Of a stretch of DNA of 64,000 nucleotides, positions 1 to 10,308 are shown one piece after another; the stretch's first letter is position 1, and each line of letters starts with the position of its first letter. The notes under the pieces were generated by a model. That model had not been told where the DNA came from. It did no database searches and worked only from the letters and a program-made list of their open reading frames with translations. The stretch is taken from assembly GCA_963575745.1 (NCBI GenBank), contig CAUYUJ010000903.1:139001-203000 (forward strand), given 5' to 3'. The translations under genes and the position numbers were made by a program. Origin of the DNA: Prorocentrum cordatum (taxonomy: Eukaryota; Sar; Dinophyceae; Prorocentrales; Prorocentraceae).

Positions 1-109
1 GGCTTGACATGGTCAGCATCGAATCGTCGGCATCCGTTATCTAATAGCCTTGCCGTGCCGGGGTGGTGGGTCAGAGGCATCATGGATGTTGGTTGGGATC
101 TCGTGGTTG

Positions 110-690
110 GCCTCTCGGGAGCTCTGGGAGGCCGTTTTGATGCCTCTTGAGGTTGAGGCCTCTTTGTGGCAGTTTTGTGGCCTCTCTGGGCCTCTTTGGG
201 GCCTCTCGGGAGCCTCTTGGAGCTTCTTGGGGCTTCTTGGGGGCCTCTTGGTGGCCCCTTGGGGCTTTCGGGGCCTCTTGGGGGCCTCTTGGAGCGGAAG
301 GCTTGAACTGTCGATTCGGGGTCCCCTTTTTGGGCCCCTCTTGGGGCCGTCTTGGGCGCATCGTGGGCCGTCTTGGGGCATCTTGGGGCGGTTTGGGGGG
401 CCTCTTGGGCCGTCTTGGAGCGTCGGTAGACCGAGAAGCCGAGAGAGCGAAAAACCTTCCAAGCACCTATGGAGAATCACTGATTGCTTGTCTCTCGGGG
501 CTCTCAATGGCGGCCTCTTGGGCCGTCTGGGCGGCCTCTTGGACCGCCTGGCCGGCCTCTTGGGCCGTCTGGGGGCCATCTTTGGCGTTCTTTGGCGATC
601 GTTCGCCGACTCGGGGTCCTGTTGGACCTTTTTGGCGGCCTCTTGGAGCCCTCTTGGCCCGTCTCGGGGCCCTTTGGGGCCCGAAGAAGT
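110..690 (+). repeat. GGCCTCTTGG helically spaced repeat, block 1
   Basis: The stretch is built from degenerate 10-11 bp units of the form GGCCTCTTGGG or GGCCGTCTTGGG. Near 300-335 a recognisable interruption (GCTTGAACTGTCGATTCGG) recurs in other blocks as a GAATTTCCGGTTCG-like variant. Near 415-455 a second one (GGAGCGTCGG then GCCGAGA) also recurs. Long reading frames on both strands, rich in Pro/Arg or Leu/Gly/Trp, arise only because the unit lacks stop codons. I treat the block as non-coding. The same family is found at 5.15-6.4, 16.1-16.6, 18.6-20.6, 22.8-23.5, 48.3-48.9 and 52.6-54.1 kb. Confidence 0.85.
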
Positions 691-860
691 CACGCGAGAA
701 GATGCCGGGAACCCACGACAGGCTGCGGGAGGCCCCCGGGAGATTTTTGAGTTTGGGCTCCGCTCCCTTTAAAGACTCGTTGGGGTGAGGACTGAGGCTC
801 AGGGATTGGGCAAAGGACTTGAGGACACGCCCACTCCGTGCCCAGAGGCACGGTGGCGGA

Positions 861-969
861 TTTTCCGGACTCCAGCACCAGAGGTTGCCCAAATACAGAT
901 CAGGCCGCTCCCGCCCTGCCAGTTGGGCCGTGCGAGACCACTCCGACAAAGTGCTGGGCAGGATTCGCC
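861..969. repeat. 109-bp direct repeat, left copy
   Basis: It begins TTTTCCGGACTCCAGCACC and ends GGCAGGATTCGCC. The copy at 4993-5101 differs at two positions only. On the minus strand both copies read through as the same peptide of about 30 residues (containing EWSRTAQLAG and WCWSPEN), with one Glu/Asp difference. The two copies bracket the helicase-USP gene. They could be a coding exon of another gene family, terminal direct repeats of an element, or the trace of a segmental duplication. Confidence 0.85.
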
Positions 970-1469
970 GCCGCCGGGTGGTCCCGCCAGAGCGCCAGGG
1001 TGGCGCCGCCAGAGCGAGCGGGGCGCGGCTATGCCGTATTACTTCTCAGGTTTCGTGCCCTTCCCTCCCCTCCAGGGAGGCTCCGCCAGAGCAAGAGCCT
1101 GGTGCCAGTCCTCGCGCAGGGCTTGCGGACCCCACGGTCACCAAGGCGTCCTTCCATAGAGCGTATTGTTTCGATCCCATCATCGAGGGGGCGTGGCGAG
1201 GGATCGGGCGCGCTGTCGCCGCGGCGGTCCCCACCGTGTCGCCCGAATGGGCGCATCTGAAACCGTCTTGGCCTGACTCCGCCAGGGACGGCGCGTGATT
1301 TCATCTTGCTTGTTCGGCTGCCGCCGCGCCGCCGTGCCCGTAGCTACCGTCGGGAACCAGACGCGCGCGGAAGATGATGAGTCGCCAGGGCGGGGCGGCA
1401 GGGCTGGATGGGGGGCGACAAATGATGGTGGAACAGGCGCTGGGGCAGGGGGAAGGCGGGGAAGAGGAA
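970..1469. other. no supported gene
   Basis: GC-rich sequence with short open frames on both strands and no recognisable motif. I looked here for the missing N-terminal half of the helicase (Walker A, GxGKT-like) and did not find it in any frame. Confidence 0.5.
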
Positions 1470-1810
1470 ACCACAACAGCGGAAACCACAACGAAAACCA
1501 CAACGGCATGGGGCACGCACGCACCGCCGGAAACGTAACGACAACAGCTACCACGGAAGAAACCCTACCGGAAACCGTAACGGAACCACGCCGGGAACCG
1601 CGACGGAGGCTAGCGAGCCGCCCTCTACGGAACCCGCGGCGGCAACCACAACGGAGCACGCAACGGAAACCACGCTGGGAACCGCGCCGGTGTCCATCGC
1701 TGAAATTGGAGGGGGAATTACGGGGCCATGGGACATCCAGCGGACGCACGCCCGCATTCCTTACGGCAACCACAGCGGAAACCACAACGGAAACCACACA
1801 GGCATGAGAC
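1470..1810 (+). repeat. degenerate GGAAACCACAACG minisatellite
   Basis: Units close to GGAAACCACAACG recur around 1475-1505, 1530-1600, 1640-1680 and 1765-1805, and a few carry a GGCATGGGG or GGCATGAG end. It reads as a Thr/Glu-rich or Pro/Arg-rich open frame and abuts the first recognisable helicase codons. The 5' limit of the helicase reading frame is therefore uncertain. Confidence 0.6.
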
Positions 1811-4109
1811 ATGCACGCCTCCTGCCCTGCCCCTGTACATCGGGATGCGCCTGACGATGTGCTCCAAAGATTGCGTCCGGCTGGGCCTCATGAAGGGCTG
1901 CGTATGCACACTGCGCCACATCGTCTTCGCCGACGGGGAACCGTTCCAGCCGGACACCGTCGACGAGAACGTCGTGCACTTGCGTTTCATGCCTGTCTCC
2001 TTGTGGTTGCAGGCTGACGGCGCGGAGTGGGAACTTCCGGCGGCCCACCTGGCTGGTGACCTCCCGACGTGTACGGACCGGCGCGGGCTCTTCCAATTAC
2101 GACCGACGTGTGGGTACTTGCGCGCGGCGTGGGAGGAGGAACGCTTCTCCGTGCGCCGCACCACGTATCGGCTGCTACCTGCAGATACAATTATTGTATA
2201 CGGCGCTCAAGGAGGCACTTACTCAGCAGTGGTGGCTGACATGAAGCGGTCGCCTTCCATGGACGCGGACACGCACTGGCTGGCATGCTACGTGATGATT
2301 TCCCGCGCAATCTCCGTCGAGAGCCTGTTCATCCTACGACCTGCGACCAGACGAGACATCTCCCGAAAGCCGCCGCAGTTCCTGCTCGACGAGATCTCCA
2401 GACTGGCCGACATGGAGACATCGTCGCTGGCCGTCCTCGTGCGCATCTTACGCGACCAGGCTGGGGGCGATCTACCGGGCGATCTCATGGACGCGGTCCT
2501 TGCACCGAATGCGGCATCGGAGCAGGCATCTCGGGTTGCCGCTTCTCGACGCAATCCCGCGGCCCAGACGTCGCAGGCCGCGACGGACGCACCCAGAACC
2601 CGCAAGCGGCTCCGGGGAAAGTCTGGCATCTCGACCTGCTCCGACAACGACCACACCAAGCGTGCGCGGACAAGCGCGGACCGCGCAGACCACGCCGCGC
2701 CCGCCAACCCCACGAACTCCCCGGACGCGGCCGCCCCCGACGCTCAGCCGCCGCCCTGCAGAGAGCACAGGCGCTGCACAGTGGACGCGCACTACTGCGA
2801 GGCGGCAGACGCACCGCCGTGTCCCGCGTGCAGCCACAGATGCCATGCAGGTTGCAGGAGCGCGCTTTGCAGATTCACCCCTTGTGACATGTGCTTGCGC
2901 GCGGGGACGGTGACGCACGACTGCAACAGGTGGGAACACTGGAGTGCTTCACAACTTTACGAGTCCGTCGTGCGCCCGGCGTCGAACGTGGGCGCGAGCT
3001 GTTTCATCAACAGTGCGTTTGCAGCCCTCTTCACGAACTGGGAGGTGCGGCGCGCCGTCCGGAGGGCCGCTGCCGAGGAACACCAGGGCGCCGTCAACGC
3101 GCGATTCGTGGACGTACTTCGCGAAGCGCAATCATCCTTGCCGTCTGCTCAGTCACTGCCTTACCAGCCCCTCCGCTTCTTCTGCGACTCCACGCGCCGC
3201 ACGGAGCTGCCGCGCGAGTGGTGCATGCCAGCGGAGGGCGGGCCCACTCTTCGTGTACGCTGGAAACCACGACGACTCGTTCGACTTCCTCCGGCGTGTG
3301 CTGACTGCACTTGCAGCGGAGGAGTCGCCCGTTGCGAGTCTGTTTACTGGTACATGCGCCGACGTGTGCGCGTGCCCCCGCCAGCCTTGCCTCGGCACGT
3401 CGCAGTGGTGCACCCGGCGCACGTTTCCATTCTCGGTGCATTACGTGAGAGTCGCGGACGAGTTCGGCGCTGTTCTAGCGGACGCGTTGAGCGAAGCGCT
3501 CCGGCAGTCAGTCAGTCGAATAGACGACGCGACGTTGGCCGAGTGCACGTGCGGCGTGTGCGGGTCGGGCGGAGTGGCCATGAAGAAGACGCTCATCTTT
3601 CACTGGCCGGAACTGTTGGCCCTGGGTCTTGGCCGGTTCTACTGCGACAGGTCGACAAACCGGACTCTGAAGCACATGCGCTACGCCCACTGCGACCTGC
3701 CCCTCGCGGTGGACGGCGCATGCTATGAGCTGGCGGCCGTGGCTTTCCACACGGGCATCTCCGCCATGACGGGCCACTGGGTTTCCGTGTGCAGGCGCAC
3801 GCGGTCTGCGTCGACCCGCGCAAGTGACAGCACGTGGTGGCCAGGACTGCGGGAAAGCATAGCGGCGAGCCCTCGGACTTGATTTTTGTCAGTTCTGAGC
3901 GTCCCCTGTCCCCCCGGGCGCGCGGTTGCATGGATGGTGGATGCGTAGAGCCCGAGAGCACGTCGCCATGCGTTCCCGACGGAAGGTGGTTGTACGATGA
4001 CTCTAACGTGAACCAGGTCACGTTCGACTGTCGTGAACTGCACAGAACCATCGGCAGAACAGCGGGGGGAGCCACGGCGGCATATTGCATCTACCAGAAG
4101 CTCCCGTAA
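1728..4109 (+). pseudogene. PIF1-like helicase C-terminus fused to Cys/His-rich region and ubiquitin-specific protease, frame-broken
   Basis: Seen in frame 3 (1728-3728, 666 codons). Residues 35-195 look like the C-terminal RecA-like domain of a PIF1/Helitron-type helicase: PLYIGMRLTM at 35, YGAQGGTY near Q161 (motif V-like) and SRAIS with R193 (motif VI). Residues 344-399 hold 11 Cys and 5 His, possibly RING/zinc-like. A USP/C19 Cys box NVGASCFINS follows, with the Cys codon at 3000. At about 3236-3242 homology moves to frame 1 (GNHDDSFDFL, the DA-EFL box), which carries the His box (YELAAVAFH, GHW; His codon 3775) and stops at 3882. The C-terminal USP box (WLYDDSNV, Asp codons 3996/3999; AAYCIYQKLP) is in frame 3, ending at 4109. 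Two frame breaks or small introns are needed. The helicase N-terminus with Walker A is absent. Helicase and deubiquitinase roles are inferred from family motifs; activity is doubtful. Confidence 0.75.
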
Positions 4110-4692
4110 CAGTCCGTAGACGGGCGACAACAGCGTCCACCGAGAAGCCCGTCCATGCTGGCGGCGACGTGCGTGGGCCGCCGCGGCGGCGTCACTGCTG
4201 CCGCGAGTGCTGCACGACTGCGACGCTCTCTCTGCATTGAATGGATAGACGACCCGCCGCTCCAAAAAATGCATCCCCCGTCACAACACTCTCACTTTAT
4301 TCAGGAAAGCGCCCCTGGCGTAGACCGTTTGGTGGTGGTAAAGAATTATAGGATCCGGGCCGCATCTGGAAACTCGCAGGCGGATTTCCCGAAAAAACAC
4401 CGTTTCGCTCGAGATATCCTCCAACAAATTAGCCCCTCAGGGCACTCCGAACCAGCATTATCTGGGAATCGCTCCGGGAAGGCGACCTTGGGTGCATTTT
4501 TGGAGCTCTCTGAGGTCAGCCGATTTCTCGTCCCATCTCCTTTGATTCTTTCCTTCTGTGTTCCTCGTTTCTCCTCTCCTTCGGGTCGCGCTTCTCTACT
4601 GGCTCGTTCTATTCGCCAGCCCAGCTGTCTCGGTTGGTTGCGTGGGGGAGCAGTGCATTCGTAACCTGTGATTCATTATACTTCCAGGCTCG
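4110..4692. other. no supported gene
   Basis: A 169-codon plus-strand frame (4155-4664) has no recognisable domain. The sequence is less GC-rich than the gene upstream and may be its 3' flank. Confidence 0.4.
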
Positions 4693-4695
4693 ACG

Positions 4696-4827
4696 AGGGT
4701 GCTGACGATGTTGTTGAGGATGAGGATGAGGATGAGGATGATGATGGTGGCGATGATGCTGGTGATGGTGTTGTTGATGATGATGGTGGTGATGATGATG
4801 ATCATCATGATGATAATGATAATGATA

Positions 4828-4869
<42 letters not shown>

Positions 4870-4918
4870 ATAATGGTTATGATGATGGTGATGGTAATGG
4901 TGATGACGATGATGGTAC
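4696..4918 (+). repeat. (GAT)n / (GATGAG)n microsatellite
   Basis: Near-continuous GAT triplets, starting as GATGAG and ending as GATGGTGATG. It reads as poly-Asp, poly-Met or poly-Ile depending on frame. Confidence 0.95.
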
Positions 4919-4992
4919 GAAGGGGAGGCCCGTGTCGAGGCAGTGGCACGACTTTATCCGAAGACAGTGCTTCCCGTTCTTGTCTGGTCAGG

Positions 4993-5101
4993 TTTTCCGG
5001 ACTCCAGCACCAGAGGTTGCCCAAATACAGATCAGGCCGGTCCCGCCCTGCCAGTTGGGCCGTGCGAGACCACTCCGACAAAGTGCTTGGCAGGATTCGC
5101 C
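4993..5101. repeat. 109-bp direct repeat, right copy
   Basis: Second copy of the 861-969 unit with two substitutions (GCTCCC to GGTCCC, and GTGCTGGGC to GTGCTTGGC). Sequence outside the unit on either side is not shared between the two loci, so the boundary is sharp. Confidence 0.85.
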
Positions 5102-5154
5102 TGGGCTTGGTAAGAATCTCCCTGAAGTCCTTCCTGTGGGCCTCCACTGTCAGC

Positions 5155-6400
5155 GGTCCCTCGCAGACCCCTCAAGAAATCCCAAGGGCCCCAAGACGAC
5201 CCCTAAGAGCCCCCAGACGGCCCCCAAAAGGTCCAAGAATGCTCCACGTCGCCGACAGACCGCCCCAAGCCATCCAAGATGGCCTTGAGAAGGTCCATGT
5301 GGCCCCCAAGACGCCCCAAGAGGGCTACAAGAGACCTTCCAAGAAGGCCCCGAAAAGGCAAACATCGTCCCATTCCGATGGGAAAACGTATACGTTTAGC
5401 ATGTGCGATTTTTGGGATTCTGAGTGTCCACGACGGCCCTAGAGGCGCTCAAGATCGCCCGAATATGTACCCAGAGGCCCCAAAAAGGACCCCAATAAGG
5501 CACAAAGCACCCAGAGACGGGCCAAGAGGCGCCCAAGACGGCCGAAGACGGCCCCAAGAGGGACCTAGAGGGGCCCCAAAAGGGTCCAAGAAGGCTCCAC
5601 GTCGCTGACAGACCGCCCCAATACGCCCAAAATGGCCTTGCGACGGTCCACGAGGCCCCCAAGACGCCCCAAGAGGGCTACAAGAGGCCTTCCAAGAAGG
5701 CCCCGAAAGGCAAACATCTTCCCATTCCGACGTGAAAACGTATACGTCTAGCATGTGTGACTTTTCGGGATTCTGAGCGTCCACGACGGCCCTGGAGGCG
5801 ACCAAGATGGCCGAAGACCCACCCGACGTCAACGGATCCAGGGCCCAAGGACGATTCAAGAGAGCCCCCGGACGGCCCCCGAGGCAATCCGAAAGAGCTC
5901 CGAGTCAGCGACAGATCGCTCCAAGACGCCAACATAGCCGCAAGACGGCCCACGAAGCCCCGAAGACGCCAGAAGAGAGCCTCCAGATGATTTCCAAGAC
6001 GGCCCCACGAAGCAAAATACGTCCCATTCCTTTTAGGAAAACGTGCAGTTTGAGCGTGTGCGACTTTTGGGCCCTCAGAGTGTCCACGACGAGCCTACAA
6101 GCCCCCAAGATCGCCCCAATATCGCCCCAGAGACCCCGACGAGGGCCCCAAGACGTGCCAAGAGGGCCCCAAGACGGCCCAAGACGCGCCGAAGACGGCC
6201 CATGATGGCCCCAAGATGGCCCTGGAGCCAGAACTCCAATTACATGTCCAGTTTCCTGCCCAAACGGAACCTATCAAACCGCCAGCAGGCCTCCAAAAAA
6301 CTTTCGAAAGGCCTAACAACAGCCCCAAGAGGCCCCCAAATTGCGCCCAACAGCTTCCAAAGAGGCTTCAAACCTGCTTCCAAAAGACTACCGACCAGAT
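5155..6400 (-). repeat. GGCCTCTTGG repeat block 2 (reverse orientation)
   Basis: CCCAAGAGGCC and CCCAAGACGGCC units at 10-12 bp spacing. A longer interruption is repeated three times about 320-350 bp apart: GGGAAAACGTATACG followed by a GTGTGCGACTTTT-like stretch and GTCCACGACG, near 5380-5435, 5725-5790 and 6030-6090. The block is therefore a higher-order tandem array. The Pro/Arg/Lys-rich frames across it are artefacts of the repeat. Confidence 0.85.
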
Positions 6401-6419
6401 GTGTCAAACTCCCAGGGAG

Positions 6420-7990
6420 CGGACGGTGATGCGCCGCCGGCGTTCTCGATTGAACAACTCGTGGGTTTCACGAGCAGTTGCAGGGACACCGGGGACATGT
6501 GTTCGGTCTTCTGGCGATCTGCGAGAACCCTGAGCAGCGACAGCAAGAGCAGGCATGCAGCAGCCCGCAGCGGCGAGCCCGAAGTAGCAACTGCGAGGAG
6601 GAGGCGGCGGGAGCCCGTGGCCAGAGCGGAGCAAGAGGGGAGGCAGCGAGGAGGGGCTGCGCGCGTCGCGCGCGTGCGCGTGCGCAGGGACTCCATGCCG
6701 CCGATGGGCTGTTTTCCGGCGCAGCGGTGGGTGGTGGTGGGGGGGAAGCTCCTCGTGCTCCTCCTCCTCCGCCTCCTCCTCCGCCTCCTCCTCCTCCTCC
6801 GGCGCCAGCTCGGCCCGAGGCCCTTTGGGGCCGCGCGCGGCAGCCAGCGCCAGGGGGGCCCTCGCCCCGTCTCCCTCCCGCCTCCCTCCCGCCTCGCCCC
6901 CCTCGTGCGCCGCGGGATGGCGACGCCGGCGCCTCGGCCGCGGCGGCCCAGCCGCTCCGCCGCCGAGCGCCGCTCCCAGTACCGCCGCGCGGACAGGCGG
7001 GCGGCGGAGCACCTGCTGGCGGCGTTCGCTGCCATCGACGCCCATCGCGGCCAGCGCCTCAGCGGCCTGGCCCAGACGCTTCGCACGGCGCTGCAGGGCC
7101 CCCACCCCCCAGCAGGTGCCGCTGGAGGACCTGGAGATGAAGGAGGCGAGGGTGGCGTGCAGCCTCGGCCAGGATGCCTATAGGATCCCGTGGACGACCT
7201 CGGCGCCGCGTTCGCGGCCTGGGGGTCGCGGATGGTCTACCTCGAGGCCACGCTGGCGCCGCCTTGCCCCGCGGAGGCGGGCGTGGACGTCGCCGCCTTC
7301 GACGCCGCGATCGAGGAGCTCGGCGCCCTGGCTGCTACTGACCCGCGCGGCGGCGGCGGTGATGACGCGGGCGTTGATGGCCGAGGTGGCGCTGATGGCG
7401 CCGTCGCGCTCGACGCCGAGGCCGACGCCGCGGTCCCCCGCCTGCCTCGACGTGTGCCGAGGGCGACCCTGATGCCCCGCGCCGCGCCCAAGCCGCCTTG
7501 GGGCCCCGAGGCTGCCCTGTCGGCGGCGGCGCTGGCGGCCCGCAGGCGCGAGGGCGCGACTTCGGAGCGGGCCGCCGAGGCCAGGGGGGGCCTCGCAGCC
7601 TCGCCGCCGCCCCCGCCGAGCTGGCGGCCATCGAGGCGGAGATTGCTTCCGCAGGCTTCCCGCCGAGGAGTCCGAGCTCGCGGGGGTCAGGTTCGAAGGG
7701 TCGCCGCCGCCATGAGGGGGAGGAGCGGTGGCCGTCGCGTTCAGCACGGTCGAGGCCGCTGGCCCGCGGGCGCGCGATTGGGCAGCTGGTCTTGTGGAGT
7801 TCGTCTTCGCGGTGCCCGCTGCAGCCAGCAGTTTGCTGAAAGCTCCTGGGGGAGCAGGGTGAGTGCGCCCCTTTGGAGGGGCGGTGCCCCACCTCCACCG
7901 CCCTTCGGGAGAGCGCCTGGGGGCGGCTGGAGGCGCGCGGGGCGCCCCGGCATTGTGCGTTCGTCGCCGTGTTCTACGGCCCGTTCGCCT
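6420..7990 (+). pseudogene. degenerate GC-rich coding remnant, possibly retroelement ORF1-like
   Basis: Helical, Ala/Arg/Leu-rich protein-like sequence can be followed only by changing frame. Frame 2 covers about 6930-7095 (ERRSQYRRADRRAAEHLL), frame 3 about 7095-7180 (VPLEDLEMKEARVACSLGQD), frame 2 again from 7190 (DDLGAAFAAWGSRMVYLEA), then frame 1 near 7610-7660 (APAELAAIEAEIASAGFP). Third-position GC is very high, as in the LINE open frames of this window. I do not recognise a domain. The resemblance to N-terminal ORF1-like parts of dinoflagellate retroelements is an impression, not a demonstrated homology. A 6760-6810 CTCCTCCTC tract lies inside it. Confidence 0.35.
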
Positions 7991-8555
7991 CCTCGCTGAA
8001 TTAGCCGCTTCGCCCCTGCCTGACGCGCGGGGGGCGGGTCGGGGGGCGGTCGCCTGATCGTCTCTTTCTGATTCGACCCGCTCCGCTCTTCCCTTCCCCT
8101 CTCCTCCTCCTCCTCCTTCTGCTCCTCCACCCCCTGCTCCTGCTCCTCCACAATCACTCAATATAAATGCGACTTTCCCTCTTCCCCTGATGACGTTCGG
8201 GGGGCGTTCGCCCCCCCCCCCCCCCCTCCCGCGTCCTGCTTTTTTACGCGCAGGATTCCCGGGAATTGGGTTTTCGCTTGCATTGTTTTCAAACTGCTGC
8301 TCTCGCTGAGGCGCCGGCCTCGTTTTCGGGCCCCGCTCGTTCCGAATCGTGCTCCCGCTGCAGCGTGGGTCTCATTTTCGGATCGTTGTTTTGCCTCCGT
8401 CGTTCAGGATGGCGTTCTCGCCCCAGCGCGGGCCTCTTTCTCGCGCGCCCATCCGCCCGCCACCACCGCGCCGCGCCCCGCCCCGCCCACCGCCACTTCC
8501 ACCCGCCAGCGCACGCACTCACGCACGCACGCGCACCGCCACCACCACCCCGCTA
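7991..8555. other. no supported gene; CT-rich and poly-C tracts
   Basis: Contains a CTCCTC tract (8095-8155) and an uninterrupted C run at about 8210-8226. No coding motif seen. Confidence 0.5.
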
Positions 8556-8559
8556 CCCC

Positions 8560-8675
8560 ACCCACCACCGCCACGCTACACCGCGCCACACCACATCACA
8601 CGCGCGCGCACACAGACACGCACGCGCGCACGCACACACATACACACGCGCACACACACACGCACACACACACAC

Positions 8676-8748
<73 letters not shown>

Positions 8749-9005
8749 TACGCACGCACGCACACACACACACCACCACCACCGCCGCCACCACCACCGC
8801 CATCACGCACGCACGCACCTGGCCCACCACCGAACCACCAAGACGCCACACCACGTCACACCACAGCACACGCGCACACACGCACACACACACACCACCA
8901 CCACCACCACCACCACCACCATCACAACCACAACCACGACCACAACCACAACCACAACCACAACCACAAACGCACGCGCGCACGCACGCGCACCACCACC
9001 CACTA
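8560..9005 (+). repeat. compound CA / ACATAC / CCA / CACAAC microsatellite
   Basis: Successive tracts of CACACG, ACATAC (about 8670-8750), CCACCG/CCA (8770-8810 and 8895-8925) and CACAAC (8925-8970). His/Thr-rich or Val/Cys-rich frames across it are artefacts. Confidence 0.95.
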
Positions 9006-9160
9006 CGCACGCGCGTGCGGAGCCACAGGTCCGCTACGACACGCGTCCGCGGATAGAGAAAATCAGCGCCATGGTGAGGGATGGGATGACGCGAGCGCAC
9101 ATAGCTCATAGCTTGCCGCCCTCCCCCTTCTCCTCCCCCCCCCCCCCATCCTCCTTTTCA

Positions 9161-9182
9161 TCCGTTGCCATTTTGGTTCAAG
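9161..9182 (+). other. DinoSL relic (newer copy), two mismatches
   Basis: TCCGTTGCC then ATTTTGGTTCAAG matches the 22-nt dinoflagellate spliced leader at 20 of 22 positions (A to T in CCGTAG, C to T in GGCTC). It marks the 5' end of a retroposed mRNA and is followed at once by a second, more decayed copy. Confidence 0.85.
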
Positions 9183-9202
9183 TCCGTAGCGTTTCGCTCA
9201 GG
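9183..9202 (+). other. DinoSL relic (older, decayed copy)
   Basis: TCCGTAGCGTTTCGCTCAGG aligns to the spliced leader with two single-base deletions and a few substitutions, directly after the copy at 9161-9182. Tandem relict leaders are the known signature of repeated rounds of trans-splicing and retroposition in dinoflagellates. Confidence 0.65.
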
Positions 9203-9390
9203 GCTTGACACGGCGGCAAGGGGCTCGGCGGCCCCGCCAGCGTGGGCATCCGCAGGCGCCTGCCCTGGCAGGAGGCTCTTTCTTTTTTTTTCTCGTTTCC
9301 CTCCCATCCCATATTGTACTGCGGGTTGCCCGCGTTCGTTGAGACCATCTTGCGCGGGTCGGGCGCCTCGGCCCTTGCGGCCCATGTGCG

Positions 9391-10308
9391 ATGGCACCGC
9401 CGCTCTCGGGGCATCGGAAGCAAAGGAGGGCGCGGGCGTCTCCGCGGTTCTGCAAGCATTGCCGGTCGCCGACTGGCATAGATAAGTGGTGGAACAGGGC
9501 GGATTGTGAGAGTTGTGCGAAGTGCGGACAACACAAGTCGGCGGCGTTTGCCGGGCATAAGCAACCGGTGCTGCCGTTGAGGAGTGCATTGCAAGAAGGC
9601 GCTGCGCAAGGCTCAAGCACTGCGGCAGCGAAGCTGGAGAAGGAGCTCAAGAAGTGCAAGGGTGAGCTGGCGCAGCTCAAGGCAGTTGCAGCCCGCGCGC
9701 CAGACCGCATTGGGGCGGACGACGGGGCGGGCCCCTGTCTCCAGAGCGGCACGGAAGGCGCGCCGCGCAAGCAGCTGGCGGACACCTCGGCCCACATCGA
9801 GGCGCCCAAAGACATCCAGGACCCCGACGTCGTCGAGACGCTCGGAAAGCTTCGCGCGAAGCAGCAGGGCCTACGTCAGAAGCTGGCGTCGGGGAAGCCA
9901 CTGGATGCGCGTCTCAGGGAGATCGGTATTCAGCGCCAGAAGCTCGTGGAGCGGCGCGATCATCAGGAGGCGGCCATCAAGGCTGCGCAGCCGGCGCTCG
10001 AGGAGGCCGAGCGCGACTTGCGTGAGGCTCAGGAGGCGTTGCGGGGCACCGCGAGTGAGGTCCTGGAGCTGGAGGGGGCGCGGAGGCAGCTGGTGGCTTC
10101 CACGCCGCAGCCCGCGGAGGGGACTGTGGCTTCGCTGGAGCAGTTCCCCCCGCAGGCGGCAGGCCTCTCGGTCGCGAGGCTGGGCGAGGTGATCAGCAGT
10201 TCTCGCGGCGCGCAGTCGACGGCGGAGAAGCTGCACGCGGTGCCGGGGAAGGTTCGCCAGGCAGAGGAAAAGCACGAGGAGGAGCGTCGGCGGGAAGAGG
10301 CTGAGTGA
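9391..10308 (+). CDS. LINE-A ORF1: zinc-finger plus coiled-coil protein
   Basis: 305 codons, ATG to TGA, uninterrupted. A Cys cluster lies at residues 21-45: C21-x2-C24-x14-C39-x2-C42-x2-C45, with WWN before C39. This is a small zinc-binding fold of unknown family, RanBP2-like in spacing. Residues of about 75-300 are a charged, heptad-like Ala/Glu/Lys/Arg/Leu helix, predicted coiled coil. In non-LTR retrotransposons ORF1 proteins bind the element RNA and oligomerise; that role is inferred from position (first frame after the spliced leader) and from architecture. The start is the first ATG of the open frame, about 190 bp after the leader relics. It is the only unbroken frame of LINE-A. An alternative is an unrelated cellular coiled-coil protein captured upstream of the endonuclease. 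Confidence 0.7.
   Translation: MAPPLSGHRKQRRARASPRFCKHCRSPTGIDKWWNRADCESCAKCGQHKSAAFAGHKQPVLPLRSALQEGAAQGSSTAAAKLEKELKKCKGELAQLKAVAARAPDRIGADDGAGPCLQSGTEGAPRKQLADTSAHIEAPKDIQDPDVVETLGKLRAKQQGLRQKLASGKPLDARLREIGIQRQKLVERRDHQEAAIKAAQPALEEAERDLREAQEALRGTASEVLELEGARRQLVASTPQPAEGTVASLEQFPPQAAGLSVARLGEVISSSRGAQSTAEKLHAVPGKVRQAEEKHEEERRREEAE

Noticed and set aside
37-949. Several 120-240 codon Pro/Arg-rich or Leu/Trp/Gly-rich frames on both strands
   Set aside because: They follow the GGCCTCTTGG repeat in every frame, lack stops because the unit has none, and recur in each repeat block with no conserved start or end.
861-5101. LTR retrotransposon with 109-bp LTRs
   Set aside because: No gag, protease, reverse transcriptase or integrase lies between the repeats, no TG...CA ends, and no primer-binding site was seen.
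4596-5147. Minus-strand frame with a long poly-Ile stretch and a 30-residue peptide shared with 467-949
   Set aside because: The poly-Ile is the (GAT)n array. Only the 109-bp duplicated part is shared, so it is listed as a repeat rather than a gene.
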